DNA from: Ignavibacteriales bacterium
GTDB lineage: Bacteria; Bacteroidota; Ignavibacteria; Tepidaquicellales; Tepidaquicellaceae
Length of the DNA stretch: 64,000 nt
Direction: 5' to 3'
Assembly (NCBI GenBank): GCA_020635255.1
Contig: JACKAC010000001.1
Coordinates: 845,501-909,500 of the forward strand
Part shown: positions 60,703-64,000 of the stretch, piece by piece
How the letters are laid out: every line of letters begins with the position of its first letter
How positions within the stretch are numbered: position 1 is the stretch's first letter
The notes under the pieces: model-generated
Databases searched by the model: none
Told to the model about the DNA's origin: nothing
The model's input: the letters and a program-made list of their open reading frames with translations, nothing else
Program-made: the position numbers and the translations under genes

Positions 60703-61062
60703 ATGACAAAGATTTATAATAAAGTTTCAGAGAAGGAGAAAAGGAGAGAGCTTAGGAAGAAATCAACTGATGCAGAGTCATTTTTATGGGAATATTTGAA
60801 AAATGGAAAGGTTGAAGGAATAAGGTTTAAGAGGCAATATAGTGTTGAACGGTTTGTTCTTGATTTCTATGCTCCAAAGTTGAAGTTGGCAATTGAAGTT
60901 GACGGACCGATTCACGATAAAAAGGAGCAAGCCGAACATGATGAAATGAGATCAGATTTTTTATTGAATACAGGAATAAAATTTATCAGATTTAAAAATG
61001 AGGAAATTCAGAATAACATTTTTAAAGTAATTGAAAGAATTAAAAAAATAGTTAATAAATAA
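60703..61062 (+). CDS. DUF559 (VSR-like) endonuclease-fold protein
   Basis: A 119-residue protein with the DUF559 layout: KSTDAESFLWEYLKN, then RFKRQYSVERFVLDFYAP (D54), KLAIEVDGPIH (E65, D67, H71), RSDFLLNTGIKFIRFKNEEI. The fold is that of very-short-patch-repair endonucleases, and the acidic residues expected for metal binding are present. Members are scattered among genomes, often near mobile DNA, and their substrate is not settled. It lies 6 bp before the first radical SAM gene, between it and the repeats, and could be co-transcribed with the pair. Confidence 0.88.
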   Translation: MTKIYNKVSEKEKRRELRKKSTDAESFLWEYLKNGKVEGIRFKRQYSVERFVLDFYAPKLKLAIEVDGPIHDKKEQAEHDEMRSDFLLNTGIKFIRFKNEEIQNNIFKVIERIKKIVNK

Positions 61063-61068
61063 ATAGAA

Positions 61069-62292
61069 ATGGATAGGAAAGAGTTAATAAAATTGAAGTG
61101 CGACCTGCTGGTGAACGGTTTGCGACTGACAGAGCTAAGGTACGACCTGATGGACCAGGGATGGGACGAGGAGAGGGCAATGTGCTTTTTACCGGCAGAG
61201 CTGAGACTTCCTCACGAAATATATTGCCAGATAAGGGAGAACCCGGAAGCAAACTTCAGGCTGAGGATCGGAAACGGCAAGCTGTACGTACAGGATAGGA
61301 ACAGCGATGAAGTATGCGACGCGGATTTTGTAGGACTGCCCGCGTTCGCGAAGAACTTCACATCAGATCTAACAGCATTTGAGAAGATCGTAGTATATAA
61401 CGGGACATGCAATTTGAACTTCACCTGGAATTATTATTGTGATTATTTCAGGACGGGACATGAGTGCAGGTTTTGCAACCTGACTCCGGCGCAGGATTTT
61501 TACCCGGAAGAGAACATATCAAACGCGAGAAAGAACGCAAAGCAGGTTTCCGACGTAATCGCGGCGGCTAAGAAATATCACACAGATCCAAAGTCAATTC
61601 TCACGAGAGGTACACCGCACGACAAGCAGGGGCTTGGCGGAACCATACAGATACTTGAGGAACTCGCTGAGAGATTCCCATTTACGAATGACAGGGAAAG
61701 GACAAAGGTATTGATGACTATTTCCCCAACTAAGAACATAGAAGACGTTAAATTGATCCATGAGCTTGGACTGCATTCGGTTTCATATAATTTCGAGGTA
61801 TTCGATAAGGGATACTGGAAGGCGATCGTGCCGGGCAAGGACGCGAACATAGGCAGAGACCTGTGGGAAGAGTCACTGATAAAAGCGGTCGATCATTTTG
61901 GCAGAGGAAGAGTGTTTACAGCAATGATTGCAGGACTCGAACCGAAGAAAACATTGCTGGAAGGTGTGCAGTGGAGCAGTGAGAGGGGAATAATCCCGAT
62001 CGTTGTGCCGTTTAGTCCGGAGACAGGAAGCCAGTTCGAAGGATTCAGACCTCCGACATACCAGTGGATGATGGATACACACTTGGAAGCGGCTGATATA
62101 ATTTTAAAGAACATGGATTTTATAGGTACAGAAGAATACTGGAAAGAGGACGCCCCGATATGCGGAGACTGTTTCACGGGCGGGATATTATTCGATATAT
62201 TAAGAGAAAATGCGGGATTGAACGATCATCATTGCGGACATGAGCTGAGTAAGACGAAACAAGAAGAAGAAAGCTCCGAAGTAACAAATTAA
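61069..62292 (+). CDS. Radical SAM-like enzyme with Cx8CxxC motif, first of a tandem pair
   Basis: A 407-residue protein. C114-x9-C124-x8-C133-x2-C136 (NGTCNLNF..., YYCDYFRTGHECRFCNL) takes the place of the usual CxxxCxxC iron-sulfur motif. A glycine-rich GLGGTIQILEEL and a biotin-synthase-like stretch SVSYNFEVFDKGYWKAIVPG follow, then FTAMIAGLEPKKTLLEGVQW, consistent with a radical SAM barrel. A C-terminal CGDC (365-368) may bind an extra cluster or zinc. The spacing is nearest to that of Elp3-type enzymes (Cx9CxxC). Substrate unknown. The second member starts 9 bp later, and the first 6 bp after a DUF559 gene. Confidence 0.82.
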   Translation: MDRKELIKLKCDLLVNGLRLTELRYDLMDQGWDEERAMCFLPAELRLPHEIYCQIRENPEANFRLRIGNGKLYVQDRNSDEVCDADFVGLPAFAKNFTSDLTAFEKIVVYNGTCNLNFTWNYYCDYFRTGHECRFCNLTPAQDFYPEENISNARKNAKQVSDVIAAAKKYHTDPKSILTRGTPHDKQGLGGTIQILEELAERFPFTNDRERTKVLMTISPTKNIEDVKLIHELGLHSVSYNFEVFDKGYWKAIVPGKDANIGRDLWEESLIKAVDHFGRGRVFTAMIAGLEPKKTLLEGVQWSSERGIIPIVVPFSPETGSQFEGFRPPTYQWMMDTHLEAADIILKNMDFIGTEEYWKEDAPICGDCFTGGILFDILRENAGLNDHHCGHELSKTKQEEESSEVTN

Positions 62293-62301
62293 TTTTAATT
62301 A

Positions 62302-63531
62302 ATGACATTAGACCAGGCAATAAGGCTAAAGGCAGACCTTTTAATAAAGGGGCTGAAGATAACAGATGAAGCGCTGACGACAGTCGGGCAGGGCGGACTC
62401 GAGAAAGTCTTTTGGGTCTTCGAGATGACACCGGCAACTCATAAAGGGACGGGGGACGGTACAAGACCTCTTCCAAATGACATGCTATTGCCATACGGAT
62501 TGTACGCGGATGTAAGGTACAGTCCGACATCGCCTTACACTGTTCACGCGAGCGGAGACGCAATTATATTGATACATGAGGGTAAGGAGCTATGCGAAGT
62601 CAAATGGCCGATCAGACCGGATTTTTATGATAAGGTTACGAGAAGCGGTGAGAACATGAAGAAGGTTTCCTCGATGAGAGGGGACTGCGGGTTAAGAGTA
62701 TGCTTTGACAATGCGTGTAACTACTTTGCGACGAAGGAGCAGTGTAAATTCTGTAACATCGTACCGGCGAGGCAGAGGAACAGGGATCATGTAGTAACGA
62801 GAAAAGAGGCGGATGATATATATGATTGTGTGAAGGAAGCAATATTCCATAACCCGGTATGCACACACCTTGCAATGACAGCCGGAGCGGCAAAGGATGA
62901 CGGGTTAGGAAATCTACCTCAGATACTCGAAGGATTGAAGCCATTGCTGACGGAGAAATATTTCCCGATAGTTACTGCGATCACTGCAACCAGGGATAAG
63001 GAAGAAACGGAATATCTTTGCAGTACGGGAATAAGCTCGGTAGCGTTTAATTTGGAAATATGGGACGAGGAGTTATTCAATGTGATCTGCCCGGGTAAGA
63101 CAAGAAGGGTAGGAAGAGAGAGATGGATAGAGTCGCTTAAGGAAGCGAGGGATCTATTAAAGCCGGCGAGAGCTTTAAGTTCGTTCGTAGTGGGGCTCGA
63201 GTCAAAGGAATCGGTGCTGGAAGGAATAGAGTATCTTTCTTCGGAAGGAATATTCCCGATAATGAGCCCGTTCATTCCAATGGTCGGTACTGAGTATGAA
63301 GGCAAGGAGGCTCCTACAACTGATTGGATATGGGACGTGCATGAGGAAGCGACCGACATTATTTATAAGAACCTTCCGGATGCGTTTTGTGATGAGATAT
63401 GGGACGGTGATATTGGAATATGTCCGTCATGTACTACAACGAAGTTGTTTTTTGATTTTATGAGGAGGGTGGTGCCGAGAGAGAATCCGAAGAGGGAAGT
63501 GTCGCCGGGGAGCGTCGAGGCGTTTGTTTAG
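62302..63531 (+). CDS. Radical SAM-like enzyme with Cx8CxxC motif, second of a tandem pair
   Basis: A 409-residue paralogue of the preceding protein. Aligned cysteines are C129-x9-C139-x8-C148-x2-C151 (GDCGLRVC..., ACNYFATKEQCKFCNI), with one additional Cys134. GLGNLPQILEGL, SVAFNLEIWDEELFNVICPG and SSFVVGLESKESVLEGIEYL match the partner's segments. The C-terminal pair is CPSC (374-377). The very close spacing and full-length similarity suggest a heterodimer or two consecutive steps of one pathway. Ends in a strong terminator. Confidence 0.82.
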   Translation: MTLDQAIRLKADLLIKGLKITDEALTTVGQGGLEKVFWVFEMTPATHKGTGDGTRPLPNDMLLPYGLYADVRYSPTSPYTVHASGDAIILIHEGKELCEVKWPIRPDFYDKVTRSGENMKKVSSMRGDCGLRVCFDNACNYFATKEQCKFCNIVPARQRNRDHVVTRKEADDIYDCVKEAIFHNPVCTHLAMTAGAAKDDGLGNLPQILEGLKPLLTEKYFPIVTAITATRDKEETEYLCSTGISSVAFNLEIWDEELFNVICPGKTRRVGRERWIESLKEARDLLKPARALSSFVVGLESKESVLEGIEYLSSEGIFPIMSPFIPMVGTEYEGKEAPTTDWIWDVHEEATDIIYKNLPDAFCDEIWDGDIGICPSCTTTKLFFDFMRRVVPRENPKREVSPGSVEAFV

Positions 63532-63555
63532 TTTGAATAAGGTTTTTGTTTATAG

Positions 63556-63579
63556 AGGCGAGCGATGCTCGCCTTTTTT
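63556..63579 (+). terminator. Rho-independent terminator
   Basis: AGGCGAGC-GAT-GCTCGCCT is followed by a T run, after the second radical SAM gene. Confidence 0.92.
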
Positions 63580-63581
63580 GT

Positions 63582-63714
63582 TGTAACCCCCCTTAGTCCC
63601 ACCTTTGTAAAAGGGGGGAAATCTCATTTACGACGAATCAAGTTTTCAAGAAGGAAATAAATACATAAAAGTGTACTAAATAACTGGTCTAGATTCCCGC
63701 TTTCGCGGGAATGA
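63582..63714. repeat. Two REP-type elements before fumC
   Basis: TAACCCCCCTTAGTCCCACC...AAAAGGGGGG (63,582-63,631) is related to the element at 55,700. GGTCTAGATTCCCGC-TTTC-GCGGGAATGAC (63,687-63,714) is the inverted form of the 45,101 and 47,501 copies. Confidence 0.7.
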
Positions 63715-63792
63715 CATAATTAGAGGGTTATTTTTAAATTTATATTGCTTTGATTTATTAGTATTTTTAAGGATAAAATTAAATTTACGACA

Positions 63793-64000
63793 ATGTCATT
63801 CAGGATGGAACACGATACAATGGGTGAAGTGAGGGTGCCTTCGGATAAGTATTGGGGGGCACAAACACAGCGCTCGAAGGATAATTTTAAGATCGGCACA
63901 AGGAAAATGCCGAAAGAGGTGGTTTATGCTTTTGCTTACCTTAAGAAGGCGGCAGCAATGGCGAATTATGAAAGCGAGATATTGCCGAAGGATAAGATGG
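63793..64000 (+). CDS. fumC: Fumarate hydratase, class II (3' truncated by window edge)
   Basis: Only the first 69 codons are present. MSFRMEHDTMGEVRVPSDKYWGAQTQRSKDNFKIG is the characteristic N-terminus of class II fumarases, which interconvert fumarate and malate in the TCA cycle without an iron-sulfur cluster. The nearby superfamily members aspartase and argininosuccinate lyase have different first motifs; aspartase is closest and cannot be fully excluded from this fragment. The Met four codons later is an alternative start. Confidence 0.88.
   Translation, partial: MSFRMEHDTMGEVRVPSDKYWGAQTQRSKDNFKIGTRKMPKEVVYAFAYLKKAAAMANYESEILPKDKM

Overview
The window looks like a chromosome segment of a bacterium from the Bacteroidota/Chlorobi (FCB) group, most probably an Ignavibacteria-like lineage. 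The reasons are: secreted proteins ending in a type IX secretion sorting domain with the YPNPFNP signature, a PorV/PorQ-like outer-membrane protein, a GWxTD protein, a carboxypeptidase-regulatory-domain TonB receptor, a fused E1 alpha/beta dehydrogenase, a modest overall GC content, and many genes with weak Shine-Dalgarno sites and TTG/GTG starts. No rRNA and no CRISPR array is visible; there are two tRNAs.

Layout. 1-13,231: a secretion/outer-membrane block of three paralogous Asp-box (BNR) secreted proteins (the first cut by the window edge), a TonB-dependent receptor, a very large exported protein and a PorV/PorQ-family protein. 13,324-17,861: a tight operon of GWxTD protein, YbbR protein, CPBP membrane protease, pdxJ and lptB. 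17,948-28,448 (minus strand): an M16 peptidase pair, an FmdB zinc ribbon next to a 1142-residue tubulin-like/SHOCT protein, a FabI/FabL-type reductase, and efp-accB-accC plus a membrane protein. 28,666-33,606: gapA, tRNA-Gly, a tRNA-Cys relic followed by intact tRNA-Cys, two META-domain lipoproteins, an HExxH protein and a serine hydrolase. 33,770-39,198: DoxX, then secD-secF-STAS-purA on the minus strand. 39,433-45,097: M24 peptidase, glycosyltransferase, purD, galE, meaB. 45,345-49,854: a PpiD-like foldase and a fused E1 dehydrogenase.

From about 49.9 kb the window changes character. It becomes rich in palindromic and 200-400 bp dispersed repeats and carries accessory genes: a cold-shock gene between two direct repeat copies, a GC-rich PD-(D/E)XK nuclease with hAR-like repeats, a type IIG restriction-modification enzyme with a small unknown partner, rfbA-rfbC, queF, a small membrane protein, a 72-residue protein made of four copies of a SHSIFPPAGSW unit, a DUF559 nuclease, and two tandem radical SAM-like enzymes with an unusual Cx9Cx8Cx2C cysteine pattern. 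The right edge cuts the start of fumC.

Most interesting. The 72-residue tetra-repeat protein has a plausible promoter, a 14-bp palindrome at the predicted start of transcription and a very strong terminator. Its repeat cores differ almost only at synonymous codon positions, so the peptide itself seems to be under selection. It lies about 1 kb upstream of the tandem radical SAM pair. A modified-peptide (RiPP-like) system is a testable hypothesis, not a demonstrated one. The tubulin-like/SHOCT protein and the hAR/PD-(D/E)XK nuclease are the next best candidates.
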